NCBI GenBank assembly: GCA_039707465.1
Contig: CM077644.1
Span: 77,770,875 to 77,834,874, forward strand
Direction: 5' to 3'
Source: Rhabdophis nuchalis
Taxonomy: Eukaryota; Chordata; Lepidosauria; Squamata; Natricidae
Length of the DNA: 64,000 bases
Part shown: positions 1-11,310 of the stretch, piece after piece
How the letters are laid out: each line of letters begins with the position of its first letter
Numbering within the stretch: position 1 is the first letter of the stretch
Notes under the pieces: model-generated
What the model was told of the DNA's origin: nothing
Seen by the model: only the letters and a program-made list of their open reading frames with translations
The model's database searches: none
Position numbers and translations under genes: made by a program

Positions 1-2340
1 AAAACTATAGAACTAATTTTATGGAAAATATAGTATACACTCCAAAAAATATGTCCCCCACTTAAGCTTCACTGGCTTCTCAATCTCACTGATAAATGCG
101 ATAAAAGATTGATTTTTGCTAGAGCTAACATGGTTTGAAATGGAAAAGTTATCCTTGTGTTTATACTTTGCATTTTTATAAATCTTATCATCTTTGCTCT
201 TTCCTCTGAAAGTGAAATTGGCCTATTGCTAGCATTTGTTACTCAGTATCAAAAAAGCTGGACAAAGCATATTTCTGCTTCCTTAAAGAATAGGCAATTT
301 TTCTACTCTGGAATTGTTTCGCTTTTCTTTTACAATGCATACCAGTTACCAAGTAATTGGGTCTCTTGGCCATTTCAGATATCTGTGCATTTCCTACTTT
401 GTGCCAACAGAAATTTCATATATTCTGATTTGAACTAAAAACTTAATTTTATGCAAAGGAAATAATTTACTTGTAAGTAGTTTTTCTAATGTGGAGAACC
501 CCCTCCATTTTTTCAAGAATATAACATTAAAGCTAATAATGAAAATCTTTAAACTCTTCATTGATAAATATGAAATGAAAATTCAGTTTAAATTAAAATA
601 ATTTGCTATGCTTGTAATATAAAGATTAGCTCAGAAAGATTATATGGATTCCAAGAAAGATGTTAGAAACCACATGACTTATAGATTTTTATCTTTTATT
701 TTTGCAATGAATTGGAATATAGGCTTTACATTGCATCTAAAATAATAGCATCCAGTAAAAAAACAAAATCTCATCATTTTAGCAATTTAGCCACCAGTGA
801 TACATTTACTAGCATTTCTTTAGAAAGTCTTGATTTACTCCTGAAAAAAGAAAAATAGTTATTGAATCTTTAGCCAATTACACAATTCTATTTTTTTTAC
901 CAGATTGAATAAGAAAAAAACTCTTAATGAAGATTGATTTATACACCTGTTTAATCTCAAACAACTAGGCTTTTTTGTTGATGATTATTCCTGTTTCCTT
1001 AGTACAATTAAGTTTATTAATTCAGATTATTAAAAATATGAATAATGTAATGTAAGACAGATTTTTTAAAAAACATTCTGCTTGTAGATTGTTTCTGAGC
1101 TTATTTACCAAAAATAAACTTTCAAGTAGAAGTTTAGCTTAGCTTAGCTTTCCTCAAGTTGGGGCTACTCAAAAGTCCATTCCACAGAATTCCTAACCAG
1201 CATGGTTTGTGGCTCTACTTCAGGGCATCCTAAAAGTGGCTATTGTAATGTATCAGCCTTTAATATCTGGAAAATAAATTATTAAGCAGAGAAAAAGACA
1301 CAGGTTAAAAGATTGTTAGAAATCATTGTTCCTTAGTAACAATATAGCAGTAGACAAAAACGTAAGTATTGCTCTTGCTTAGTGATACGATTGTTCCTTA
1401 CAAACATCCTTCTCCTAGTTTTATGTGAGCAAAGCTAGCGATTAAATGGGAACATTTTACTCCTGAGGCTCCTCATCCTAGCCATTACTACAGGTAATTC
1501 TTCCAAAATAAAGTCTTACCGAGATCTATAAAACTAGGAAGGACTTTATAGAACATTTTAACCCAAATCAGGTTATAATTACAGTTGTGTATCCAGCTTG
1601 ATATTTCATAGCTGGAAACAAAATGACGAAATGTATTAGCTGAAGGTCAGAACATTAATCAACAGAGTAAGCATACAGATATATGAATTCTGTGCTGCCG
1701 CTGGATGAATCATCTTTATAAAAAGCATATTCCAGAAACCCTGCTTCATAAAAGAAAAGAAAATGAAATATCTAGCATGCCTTTTAAGCAAGCTTTGATG
1801 GGAAGCAATTGCCTATATTGGTGTGAAAGGTCTGTCAAATGGATCGTGTCATCATTATAGCTGTAAGCAGAGCCCTATTCTGGTGCAAACTTATTTGCAG
1901 GAAAGTCTCATAGCAGATCTATGATGGGGCTGTCTGCAAATATCCATAGGATCAGGCTCAAGATTGCTCCATATAGAAGAAATTATTATTTTTTAAAAAA
2001 CATTTCTATTAAAAAAAATAGATATTTTGTTTCTTCTAAAAGCCAAGCCATCATAAATTACTATGCTAATTTCAAGGACGTCAGGAAAGTCAGGAAAAAG
2101 TCAAATTGACTTTAAGTCTATTTAGAAAATGAATATAATTGAGGCTGCTTAGGTAGCCATCTAGGTTTGGTGGACTTATATTTTTATTATGAATTTAAGA
2201 CAGCAATTAGAATATAAAAGGTCTTTTGTTCTTCCTCCTTTTTGTTGCTCTTATTTAGTAGCAGCGTCTGTTGGTTTTCCACTGAGACTGCTTAGTAAAA
2301 GCTATTGAAACACAAGAGGTGTTATTTTTCATGTAGCTTG
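1..2340. other. AT-rich intergenic DNA, no gene recognised
   Basis: No open frame here has coding character or a recognisable domain. The only patterned sequence is a short TTAGC repeat near 1132-1150. In human the gene before DYNLT5 is SGIP1 on the same strand, so part of this stretch could be its distal 3' UTR; nothing seen proves that. Confidence 0.5.
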
Positions 2341-2475
2341 TTGCAGAGCTGGATACTGATTAGGGCTAAGAGGGAATGACTGGTCCAATGATCACCCCAG
2401 TTAGCTTTGGTGCCTAAGGAAGGACTAGAACCTAGATCTTTGTGTTCCTAGTTCAACACCCTAACCCACGAGTGT
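2340..2475 (-). repeat. tRNA-derived SINE fragment, minus strand
   Basis: Reverse complement reads as the middle of the squamate SINE seen at 19385 (text such as 'gaactaggaacacaaagatc' and 'tagtccttccttaggcacca'), with the tRNA-related end at the right edge. Degraded. Confidence 0.5.
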
Positions 2476-2477
2476 CA

Positions 2478-2595
2478 TACTCAATTGCATCACATGACGT
2501 ATTGTGACTTTTTTTGCCTTTATGGAGCCGGGGTGGGTGTGGCTTGCACATGACAGATCCGGCAGGCGGGCCACCAGTTTGACACCTTGCCCTAA
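2478..2595. mobile_element. hAT-like MITE, GTGTCA...TTTGACACC type
   Basis: Starts GAGTGTCATACTCAATTGCA and ends near AGTTTGACACCTTG, so the termini are inverted. The interior reads TCACATGACGTATTGTGAC. The same family is seen in part at 42828-42950. Diverged copy. Confidence 0.45.
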
Positions 2596-2605
2596 CCATT
2601 ACACA

Positions 2606-3002
2606 TAGTCCTGGGCAACAATTGGGACCAGAATTTCTTTTGCTAAGTTAAGGTGGTTATTAAGTGAATTGTGCCTGAGTTTACAATCTTCTTTGCATGG
2701 TTGTTAAGTGAATCACCGCAATAGTTTAGTGAACCACATGGTTGATAATGAATCCGGCTTCCTCCATTGACTTTGCTTGGCAGAGGCTGGATGGGAAGGT
2801 CACAAATGACGGTCACATGACAAGAGGACACTGCAATGATTGCAGACACATGGTGATTGCCAAGTGCTCAGATTTTGAGCATGTGACTGTGGGAAGCTTG
2901 CAATGGTTGTAAGTGTGTAAGATGGTCATAAGTCACTTTTTTCAGTGCTGTTGAAACTTTGAACAGTCTTCAAATGAATGGTTGTAAATCAAGGACTACC
3001 TG
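2606..3002. mobile_element. DNA-transposon-like repeat with AGTCCT...AGGACTACCTG ends
   Basis: Left end TAGTCCTGGGCAACA, right end AATCAAGGACTACCTG, with internal text such as TTGTTAAGTGAATCACCGC and CACTGCAATGATTGCAG. Diverged relatives occur at 3667-3972, 22117-22522 and 37510-38090, so this is a dispersed family. It has no coding capacity. Confidence 0.55.
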
Positions 3003-3560
3003 TATCCTCCCCTGGCTTGCTTCCTACTTCACTCTTCCACATTTTCCCCTAATTTTATTTCTTTGATTTATTGGAATGGGATAATAGCCTTAGATAATGG
3101 GGGGGGGGAGGGGAGCTGCTGCTCTGGGAGCAATCAGAGTACAGTGGAAGTAATCCACCACTGAGTAAGTGGACAGAGAAAGGAAGTTAGAAGAGATATT
3201 TCCTAAGTTATCAGACGGTAGAAAGTGACTGCAGGAGATTTGTACTTTCAGACTTGCAAGATTCTGAGAACGTACCCTTACGATAAAATAGAATTAACTT
3301 ATCATGTCACGTTTCCTGTCTGATCTACTTGGGAGCCTGATATTTATGATGTGCCTCTCTGTTTGAAAGATTGGATTTATTTTGAGAAGTAATTCAGACA
3401 TTTTTTTTGTTCATGGTACCATAAAGTACTGCTTTCATCATCTACACAGCACTCTACGTATTTCAGATAGTATATATTTTAATTGCTCAAGGATAAGACA
3501 TACCATACTAATTGGAAATTATGCTATAAAGTATGTGTGTGCAATGTGCATATATGTATG

Positions 3561-3610
3561 TACAGTGTGTGTATGTATACATACATACATACATACATAC
3601 GAGGGAGAGG

Positions 3611-3660
<50 letters not shown>
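3561..3660. repeat. Compound microsatellite (TACA)n then (GA)n
   Basis: TGTATG/TACA tetramers to 3600, then a GA dinucleotide run from about 3611 to 3658. It makes spurious RERERE open frames. Confidence 0.9.
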
Positions 3661-3661
<1 letters not shown>

Positions 3662-3666
3662 TTTAA

Positions 3667-3972
3667 CAGGTAGTCCTGGAATTACAACTGTAATGGAGCC
3701 TGCCCATTATGCTTGTAAATTATCACGATTATAAAGTGAGTTGGTCATGTAACTGATTTTTCTACCTTTTTCGCCATGGTCATTAAATGAGCCAAGGCTT
3801 GCCATGGGGCCAGTTTTGGCAAAAACTGGAAGTAACTGCCAGTTTTTCAGGAAATTATTGTAAAATCCCGACACAGGTCCACAGGACACTGCAAAACACT
3901 GTAAATGCAGCCCAGATACAGAGCCCTCCAAGTGTGATCCTTAGGTGATTGGTCACTAGTCGGGGACTACTG
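3667..3972. mobile_element. DNA-transposon-like repeat, AGGTAGTCC...GGACTACTG family
   Basis: Begins CAGGTAGTCCTGGAATTACA and ends CGGGGACTACTG, giving inverted termini of the family described at 2606. The interior is diverged, and no matching 8-bp flank is evident. Confidence 0.5.
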
Positions 3973-4019
3973 TACTATGCTTTAATATGTGTATTAAAAT
4001 ACATTTCAAGCATCATTCA

Positions 4020-4275
4020 AGAGCCGTGATAGCTCAGTGGTTAGAATGCAGTACTGCAGGCTAATTCTGCTGACTGCCAGCAGTTCAATTCCCACTGGCT
4101 CAAGGTTGACTCAGCTTTCCATCCTTGTCAGTAAAATGAGTAAAAAGTAAAAAGTCAGTAAAATGAGGACCCAGATTGTTGGGGGCAATAGGCTGACTCT
4201 ATGAACTGCTTAGAGGGGGCTGTAAAGCACTATGAAGCAGTACGTAAGTCTAAGTGCTATTGCTATTGGCTATTG
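4020..4275 (+). repeat. tRNA-derived squamate SINE
   Basis: Starts GAGCCGTGATAGCTCAGTGG, a tRNA-like A box, followed by GCAGTTCAATTCC, a B box. It goes on to CTCAAGGTTGACTCAGC, GAGGACCCAGATTGTTGGG and the tail AGTCTAAGTGCTATTGCTAT. The same family as the copy at 25507. Confidence 0.85.
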
Positions 4276-7019
4276 CTATCATCTTTGTATAGAAAAGTAT
4301 CTGTTTTTCAATTGTTCCTTTACATCATGGGGGTTCACAAAATAATAGTTTTCTTCTTGGTCCTGGTGAGTAGACTATGCTCATGGTGAACCAATCTTGC
4401 ACTCTCCCAATAGCTTGAAAATCTTGCAAGTCTGGTACTCTCTGTGTGTGATTTTCTATTATGATTCCTAGGTACAGCAGCCATCACTAATGTTAGCTCT
4501 GAATCTGGAGAGTTATACTCCAAGGCATATGAAGGGTAAGAGAGGAGATATCCTGATCCTGTGTCAAGATAGTTCCAGAGGATAGAAATATCTACTCTGT
4601 AACATATGAAATAAAATGTACCTACTGTTGAGGGTGTGTGTATGTGTTATATGTGGGTGTAATTCTTCTGCCTGGGTTCCATCTGAGACTTAGGTGAACT
4701 ACTTTTTATTGTTATGTCAATCATCACACCTAGTTTATGAAGAAACTGCACATTCATTTTATTTATCTGTATGAACTATGTATTATCGAATTGATCTGGG
4801 CAGAAGACATTGCTTAGATATATCAAAATAAATGCATTATCTGAGGAATGCATAGTTTTATAATTTTCATAATTATATTTTCATAATTTCCCCCATTTTG
4901 AATTCCTAATTTAAAAATTCATCATGGTATTTTATCATGATAGCCAACACATTTGATTACTCCAAAATCAAACTGTTCAATGTTTGAGTCAAACCATTTT
5001 TGCTGTACAACTCTGCTCCTGGCAGATTCTGAAAGTAACAGCCTTTTCTTTAATCAGTTGATGCAAGAGCTAATTCCAGTGATGCTAATCATATTAAACG
5101 ATTAAGAATGTGTCCCATAGAGTCAGTAGAAATGCAAACCACTCTGAACAATTTCTCCTTTTTAAGTGGTAAGAAGGATTTGCTACAGTTGCAGGTGGTA
5201 CCTTTTAGATTTCAAATGTTAGGGTGTTTATTTATTAGATCTATATCCCATCTTTCATTCAGCACAAGATGTCACACATAACATCATTCATCCCATTTTT
5301 TCCTTCTAACAATCTTAAATATCATATCTAAATAAGAGGAGCAAAGCAAGGAATGTGCATTTGAATAACACAAAGAGCACTGCAATACAAGCCCTCTTTT
5401 CTATGTTCATCACATTACATACTCCACCAAAGGTATACACCTTATACCCAGTGCCACTTTCACCATTGTCACCAGTCTGAAATCGCCTAATGGATTTTTA
5501 TAGCTGGAAGGGGTCTAGAACGTAGGTTTCCCCAGTCCAATATTACACTGGCAATGATTAAAGTTGGTTATTGATTGTTTGGTGAGCATTTCAGTGCAGA
5601 CCAAGCAATCTGTGGAAGTCTAAAATCTGCCTTACACACTTATTAATATCTTTAAAAGTGTGTAATTGTGCTTCAGATGAACGTGCATATGAGAACTGTT
5701 ACCTTCAATCTATGAGTCTAAAAAATGCATCTCAGTTGGACACCCTAACACACTAGTCATACTAGTGCATTAGAAGATACTAATTTTCTGAAGTTATATT
5801 TTAATGGCTGATAAACTGTAGGCATGCATGTATTTTGGATTAAAGGTTCAGAAAAACTAAATATTAAATTTCAGTCATGTTGAACTGTTGTACACTTTAT
5901 ATTAAAAATACATTATTTACCAGCATGCAGTTTAGCATTTGCAGATCCTGGGTTTTACTTCTAAAAGATACAGTATTTGAATCCTGAAATAGATTCCATG
6001 GTGTTTTATCAGATATCATACTGTATCATTTTATATTTTAAAAACCTGTGTACAAAACTGTTTATAGATATTTGTGGACACAAAATACACATGTATATTT
6101 TTAAACATTAAAGTTTAAGTCTGGACATCTCAGATTTTGTGTGAAATGAAATACACTATCCTAATAGTCTAGTTGGCTGTTTACTGCATAGTTTATGATG
6201 AAACATTGCTGCCATGATGGTGGTATCCTTCCCAAAAAATGTAAATTGTAGAAAAGGTTTGTGGGATCAGAGTTCCTGCAGCAAAGCTCTGAATCAAACC
6301 ACTGGTGATATGAATGTGTTGTATTGACTTGTTGAAGATAATCATAAAACCACATATTTTCAATGTTTCTTTTCCTTTTAGATTAGGAAACAAATGTCTA
6401 TTTTTTGTAAATAATGATTTTTATAAATGGATTTTCTTCATAATTTCCCTTAAAAATCCATTTCACAAAAACCCAAAATATGCAATTATTTATCATACAT
6501 ATTATACAAATAGGGTTCCCATTTCAGACCAACTTTATGAAATTCTATACACATTAAATAACAATTAAGCTGTAATTTAAATGTGATTTTCTTTTTCCCT
6601 TTGAAAATAAATGAGAAATCTAAAAGTAACATTTTGTTTTGGCTTTTTGTTTTGCTTCTTCCAATTCACATTATGTTTAATTAATAGTTCTATTTGTTTA
6701 ATACTTTCTTAACATTAGCAGTATTGGTGACACTAATAATAACTAATGTACAATTAATTTTTGAAGAAAGTCTGAAACAAATGATGCTCCAAGGAATATT
6801 ACAAAAGAGGCAACTATGTTGGTATTACTCTTCTCCCATTGAAATCTTCAAAAGCACTGGCAATTAAACATGCTTTTTATTTGAGGCAGAATCAATTCAG
6901 AAGAACAAATTCATATCATGTCTGAAGTTGCTAACCAGTTTCTGACTTTACCCAGTTTCTAAGATCAGCCAATGTAAGACGCTACCATCTGCAAAGACAT
7001 CACATCAGCTAAAATGATG
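4276..7019. other. AT-rich intergenic DNA
   Basis: No exon-like or conserved open frame found. 5223-5260 resembles the reverse complement of a SINE or LINE tail (TTTATTTATTAGATCTATAT). The rest is unassigned. Confidence 0.45.
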
Positions 7020-7240
7020 ATCATAATGATGTTATCCATTCAATCATGTCCAATTTTCGGCGAATCTCTAGACCAGCTCTTTTCACATTTTTTGATCTTG
7101 AATTAACTTGTATAACTTTTTCAGGTTTTTTAATAGTCTGGCTGCTATTGGCTTTGATGGTATGTAGCCAGCAAGTTGTTTTGTGGCCTCGTTTCCATTT
7201 ATTACTAATCATTCCAAGCATAACTGTTTTTCTAATAAAT
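7020..7240 (-). mobile_element. RTE/Bov-B-type LINE fragment (reverse transcriptase C-terminus)
   Basis: The minus strand encodes MLGMISNKWKRGHKTTCWLH, a diverged form of the GKIEGRRRRGRPRTRWLD block at the end of RTE/Bov-B ORF2. It then reads LDMIEWITSL at the left. Frames are interrupted on both sides, so this is a relic. Confidence 0.6.
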
Positions 7241-7437
7241 TTGATCAGCTGCTATATTTCTTTGCAACCCCACTGGTTTCATAGCCAGCTTCAATCCTCA
7301 CATGCAGGGAAAGGAAGTGGATAACAATGTTTACATAACACATGTAAACCCAACAATCTTTCACTTTTATCTTCAGCAAATCATACATATTTCAGCAGCC
7401 AAATACAATTAGCTAAATAAATGGGAAAGCCTAGCTG

Positions 7438-7535
7438 AGTAGCCAGTCTAGTGCTTTGCTGGCTGGAAAATTCTGGGAGCTGAAGTCCTTCAGACTTAAA
7501 GTTGCAAAGGTTGGAGACCCCTGGTCTAGTGGGCA
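7438..7535. mobile_element. hAT MITE fragment (CTGGGAGCTGAAGTCC type)
   Basis: Contains GCTGGCTGGAAAATTCTGGG and then AGCTGAAGTCCTTCAGACTT, ending GGTTGGAGACCCCTGG. This is a half element of the foldback seen complete at 25539-25673. Confidence 0.55.
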
Positions 7536-7974
7536 GCCAATTTCTCTAATGAGAAAAAAAACAAAAAACAAAAGCGTGAAAGATACATGTAGGTACAGTC
7601 CAACGACACAAAGACATGGAAATAGAGGAAAAAGATGGGGCTGGAAAATAATCAGAACATTTGCTATTTTCAATGTACTAACACTAGTTTTCACTGGGCC
7701 CCATGCGGTGATAAGGGCACATCCAGTAACATATATGGGGGGGAAATCCCTCGAGTGATAAAATTTTCACTAGGGCATATTGTTTTGTATTCCATTCTAG
7801 GTTGTCTTCATGTGTACCCAATTTTAATTATGTTCCTTTTAGTTCGTTTCCTACCCCAATATCAGTCTTAATGATGTCCACAAACTGTATCTATGATGTA
7901 ATTCTTAACAATAAAAGAATGTCCCAGATATTTAGATCAGAAAGGGATAATTCGATTGATGTCTGTGTCCATAC

Positions 7975-8075
7975 AGGAGAGAGACCTGGGTGACTTTGGG
8001 TCAGTCACTCCTTTTATGACCTCAGGCTCTGACAATGAGCTGTCACAATTCCTGTCGCAACCAGTAGATCACCTC
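7975..8075 (+). repeat. tRNA-derived SINE fragment
   Basis: Text GGTGACTTTGGGTCAGTCAC followed by CACAATTCCTGTCGCAACC matches the middle of the SINE family at 19385 and 60676. No intact tRNA end or tail. Confidence 0.45.
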
Positions 8076-8394
8076 TCAGTTGGTCTGAAAAAAAGCGGAT
8101 CCGGCACTTGAGAGAAAATGCTAGGAAGAAGCAACAATTTTTAAAAAAATTACCTGGATAAAATCAACTAGAGCCTGACTTGACCATTTTATATATTAGG
8201 CAAACACTGTAGGTCATATTCTCAGGAAGCCAAAATTGCCTCATGAATAAACTGTTAAGGGGCTTCCCTCAGTACACCCCCCACTACTTCCAATCATGGG
8301 GAGGATCAAAAGGCTGCTGGCCTTTTCAGAGACATGAACTGCAAAGTACTGGAGGTCCTGAGTGTGACAACTCACCATGGTCAACTTTAACAGA

Positions 8395-8548
8395 TTAACA
8401 GAGTTGGAAGGGACCTTGCAGGTCATCGAGGCCAATCCTCTGCCCACGCAGGAGACCCTTCATGCTCCTCTAGCTAGGATCGAACTCACAAAATCCTGCT
8501 TGTGAGGCAAGAGTTCTACCACGGGACAACTCAGCACAGGCCAATTTA
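8395..8548 (-). repeat. CR1-like 3' fragment abutting a tRNA-derived SINE
   Basis: GAGTTGGAAGGGACCTTGCA and AGGTCATCGAGGCC match the reverse complement of CR1 3' ends. From about 8470 the minus strand reads as a tRNA-like unit, with A box TGGTAGAACTC and B box GAGTTCGATCC. Confidence 0.5.
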
Positions 8549-8689
8549 ACAACTCTAATTATTCGAAATACATAAACAATTATTTTCCCCCCATCCACAT
8601 TCCATTCTGTCCCTCCTTTCGCATCCTTTCTTTGGTGATTCTATCCCACCATTTATTTGATATTAGCGTAACACTTGTCCCCCAGCAAA

Positions 8690-9560
8690 TTGTCCTGCGG
8701 CGAGTTGTCCGCGCCAAGTTGCCTGCGGCGAGTTGGCCGGGACTAATTGTCATAGACCCCCCACCCCCACCCCCTGGAGATCGCGGCTCGGGGCAGCCCG
8801 GAGGAAGGTATAAGCGCTTTCCTCGCCCCGCTGGTGTTTTCGAAGGCCGACCAAGAACTCTGGGCGTGCAAGATTCCAAGGTGGAGCAACCTCGCAGCAG
8901 GGTGAGAAAAAGCGGGGGCCGAAATACCCACGCGCGGGTTCGGGATGCAGAGCGGCAAAAGGTGCAGCTCGGGAAAGGAGCCGGCGGGGTAGATGCGCGC
9001 GCAGAGCTTTTCCTTTAAACTCCCCTTTTTTTTGGTTGGCGGCTAGTCCCAAGCGGTGGAGCGGAGTTCCAGTCGCGTTTTTCGCACGCTGCGCCCACCT
9101 AGCCTGGCAGCCTCCTCCTCCTCCTCTCCTCCTCCTCCTCCTCCTCAACAAGGGCGCCTGAAGCCACAAATGCCAGCCTGTCTTTCTCCCGCCGCGAGTC
9201 GCTCCGCTCCACTCCCTCACAGCCTCTCTTGGAGGCGGGGGCAAGGCTGAGGCCGCCCTTCCCTCTCAGCTGTCCAGGGCCCAAGTTGTCGTCAGGGGAA
9301 ACCAGCAACATCTCCAGCTTCCCAGGGCTGCTGCTGCGGCGAAAGCGGTAAGGACCGCGACTACCGTCTTTCGGGTGCCGGCGTCCGGATAGCTGCTGGC
9401 AAAACGCAGCACGGAGTAAAAGGTTGCTTCTCAGCTGGATGCCACTTAGCGGTGGTCCGGATATTGGCAGCCGAGATAGGGCGGCGCGGTGGGCATTCTG
9501 GCGGACTAGTTAATGGGGTAAAAGGCTTGTTTTTGTAGGCACTGGGTTGGGTTCGGAATG
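8690..9560. promoter_or_regulatory. CpG island, probable DYNLT5 promoter
   Basis: The only long GC- and CpG-rich stretch in an otherwise AT-rich window. It holds CTC-rich tracts near 9112-9146 and many CG dinucleotides, and has no TATA box at an obvious place. It lies about 2 kb before the DYNLT5 start codon on the same strand, and a good splice donor (GCG|GTAAGG) at 9347/9348 could end a 5' non-coding exon. Assignment to DYNLT5 is inferred from position; the island could also drive a divergent transcript. The open frames inside it on both strands look like GC-bias artefacts. Confidence 0.6.
9250..9347 (+). other. DYNLT5: Possible DYNLT5 5' non-coding exon (left edge uncertain)
   Basis: The exon is proposed only from the strong donor GCG|GTAAGG at its right edge in the CpG island. 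A matching acceptor (TTTTCAG) ends at 11157, 40 nt before the DYNLT5 ATG, so a non-coding first exon spliced to the ATG exon is plausible. The transcription start cannot be seen. Confidence 0.35.
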
Positions 9561-9667
9561 AAGTTGGAAACCTGAAAACGTCCCACGAGAACAAATGAAA
9601 GCCCCTTGATCTCCTCCAGGCGATTGGTCGAAGTCGGATTGCCCTGGGAGAAAGACTAGGGATGATC

Positions 9668-9905
9668 AGCCATCCAGGTCATGGTTGTCCCAAAGGTGCT
9701 TTTTCATGAGGCACCTGGACTTTCTTGGTTTTTTTTTTCCTTTTGAAGACGTTTCTCTTCTCATCCTAGAAGCTTCTTCAGCTCTGACACCATTCCCCAC
9801 TATCCTGTCAGAGCTGAAGAGCTTCTTGGATGAGAAGTGAAACCTCTTCAAAACAACAAAGTCCAGCTGCCTCCTGAAAATGCACCTTTGGGACACCTGC
9901 GAGAA
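9668..9905. mobile_element. Foldback (palindromic) MITE-like element, copy 1
   Basis: Left half has GTTGTCCCAAAGGTGC, CACCTGGACTTTCTTGG, GAAGACGTTTCTCTTCTCAT and CTTCTTCAGCTCTGACA. The right half is its reverse complement around a short centre near 9790. Other copies are at 10040-10160 and 44516-44756. It lies in DYNLT5 intron 1 and has no coding capacity. Superfamily not certain. Confidence 0.7.
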
Positions 9906-10039
9906 AGTGATTTTGCAGACTGCAAACATGATGGGGTGCTTCATTCAAAGCAATGTATGGTGTTTGAAATAATTACACGGATCATTGATTTCATTTCTCT
10001 GGACATTAATACCCCAATGTTCTTCCCCCCCCCCAAAGA

Positions 10040-10162
10040 TAACTGGACTTTCTTCTTGTTTTTTCTTTGAAGACTTTTTGCTTTTCATCTAAGACCTGAA
10101 GAAACTTCTTGGATGAGAAAGCAGAACATTTCCAAAGGAAAAAAAAGAAAGTCCAGTTGAAC
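10040..10162. mobile_element. Foldback MITE-like element, copy 2 (short form)
   Basis: AACTGGACTTTCTTCTTG at the left and AAGAAAGTCCAGTTGAAC at the right, around CTTTGAAGACTTTTTGC and its imperfect complement. A shortened relative of the copy 1 element 140 bp away. Confidence 0.6.
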
Positions 10163-10308
10163 AGACAAAAATAGAAGGCCAAAATATCAATAGGGATATC
10201 TCCTGAGGAGAATGTAGAGTTTGTGGAGCATGATTTGAATGTTCAATTTATGGATTTCTTATAGTATTAAAAAAAAAACTAGAAAACACACTGAATGTAT
10301 GATAGAAC

Positions 10309-10481
10309 CAGGGGTGGGTTTCTGCAGGTTCGCACCTACTCGCGAGAACTGGTTGATGAAATTTAGAGAACCGGTGAGAGGGGGTTCCACCGGCGTACCT
10401 GGAAGTAAATCTGGCCCACCGCTGCCAGTGACCCAACGGGAAGGAAAGGAAAGGAAGGAAAAAAGGAAGGAAGAAAGGAAA

Positions 10482-10518
<37 letters not shown>

Positions 10519-10522
10519 AAAA

Positions 10523-10574
<52 letters not shown>

Positions 10575-10749
10575 ATTTATCATCACAATTGAGTCCAAAA
10601 TTTTGGTTGCTAAGCAAGAGCGTTGTTAAATGAGTTTCACCACATTTTAAAAGGTGGCCACTCCCACCTGTCACATGACTGCCAAGCCACGCCCACAAAA
10701 TAGGCCACACCTACAGAGTAGGTTCTAAAAAATTTGAAACCCACCCCTG
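10309..10749. mobile_element. Complete hAT-type non-autonomous element with perfect 8-bp TSD
   Basis: Termini CAGGGGTGGGTTTC and GAAACCCACCCCTG are exact inverted repeats, and GATAGAAC flanks both sides (10301-10308 and 10750-10757). This is the 8-bp target duplication expected for hAT. The interior holds GAGAACTGG and GAACCGG motifs and an expanded AAAG tract. No transposase is encoded, so it was mobilised in trans. It sits in DYNLT5 intron 1. Confidence 0.88.
10438..10576. repeat. (AAAG)n / (GGAAA)n microsatellite
   Basis: Nearly pure purine strand of about 139 bp inside the hAT element at 10309-10749. It gives the false Lys-Glu-Arg and Phe-Leu-Ser repeat frames. Confidence 0.92.
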
Positions 10750-11197
10750 GATAGAACTATAACTGGCTGTGGGTTTTCCCAAGAACAAAGTTGCTATTTT
10801 AAGGTGTCACTTGTTGAATCTGAATAGTAATGAGTGCAGATTCTGTATCCTTGAATTATACCATTAACAACTTTCTCTGAAGTACTCTTGATTTTTGTTA
10901 GTGCCCCTTTCCTCTCATTTTGATTGCAAACTAGGGATTTGCAAAATCTTGTTTGAAGTGGTGCTGTGAATCTACTTCTGGTGATCATAGGTGGTTCTCA
11001 ATTCCACTTTGCAGGTTACAAAAGAAAAAAAAACATAATTGTGATGATATAATAGTTCTTGCCAAAGACTTAAAAGGCTAATGCAATGTATATTTACACT
11101 GCCTTGATTTTGTAAAATAGACATTCATTTCTTCATCAGCTGCCAATACCTTTTCAGCTAAATATTAGGTTTAAAATGTAATTCATGTCTAGTAAAT

Positions 11198-11310
11198 ATG
11201 TCAGAGATCATGAAGGATAAAGCCACCCGCTTGGCCAAGAACAGAGGCAGCATATCTTCTTTGGGGAGCCATGAGATCAGAGCAAAGGATTTCTTTGGAA
11301 GAAACAAAGA
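11198..11310 (+). CDS. DYNLT5: DYNLT5 coding exon 1
   Basis: Start-codon exon of 113 nt ending AAA GA|GTAAGT (phase 2). It encodes the basic N-terminus with [28 protein letters not shown] acceptor lies 40 nt before the ATG. Confidence 0.9.

Noticed and set aside
157..438. 93-codon open frame at the left edge, possible SGIP1 end
   Set aside because: Hydrophobic AT-rich frame with no splice sites or recognisable domain. An SGIP1 3' UTR is possible by synteny, but nothing in the sequence shows it.
3382..3734. Arg-Glu repeat proteins
   Set aside because: Translations of the TACA/GA microsatellite.
8750..9244. 164-codon minus-strand open frame in the CpG island
   Set aside because: Composition-driven (Arg, Pro and Gly runs, CTC repeats). 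Several overlapping frames are open on both strands, which is usual for CpG islands.
10239..10598. Lys/Glu and Phe/Leu/Ser repeat proteins of about 116 aa
   Set aside because: Translations of the AAAG microsatellite within a hAT element.
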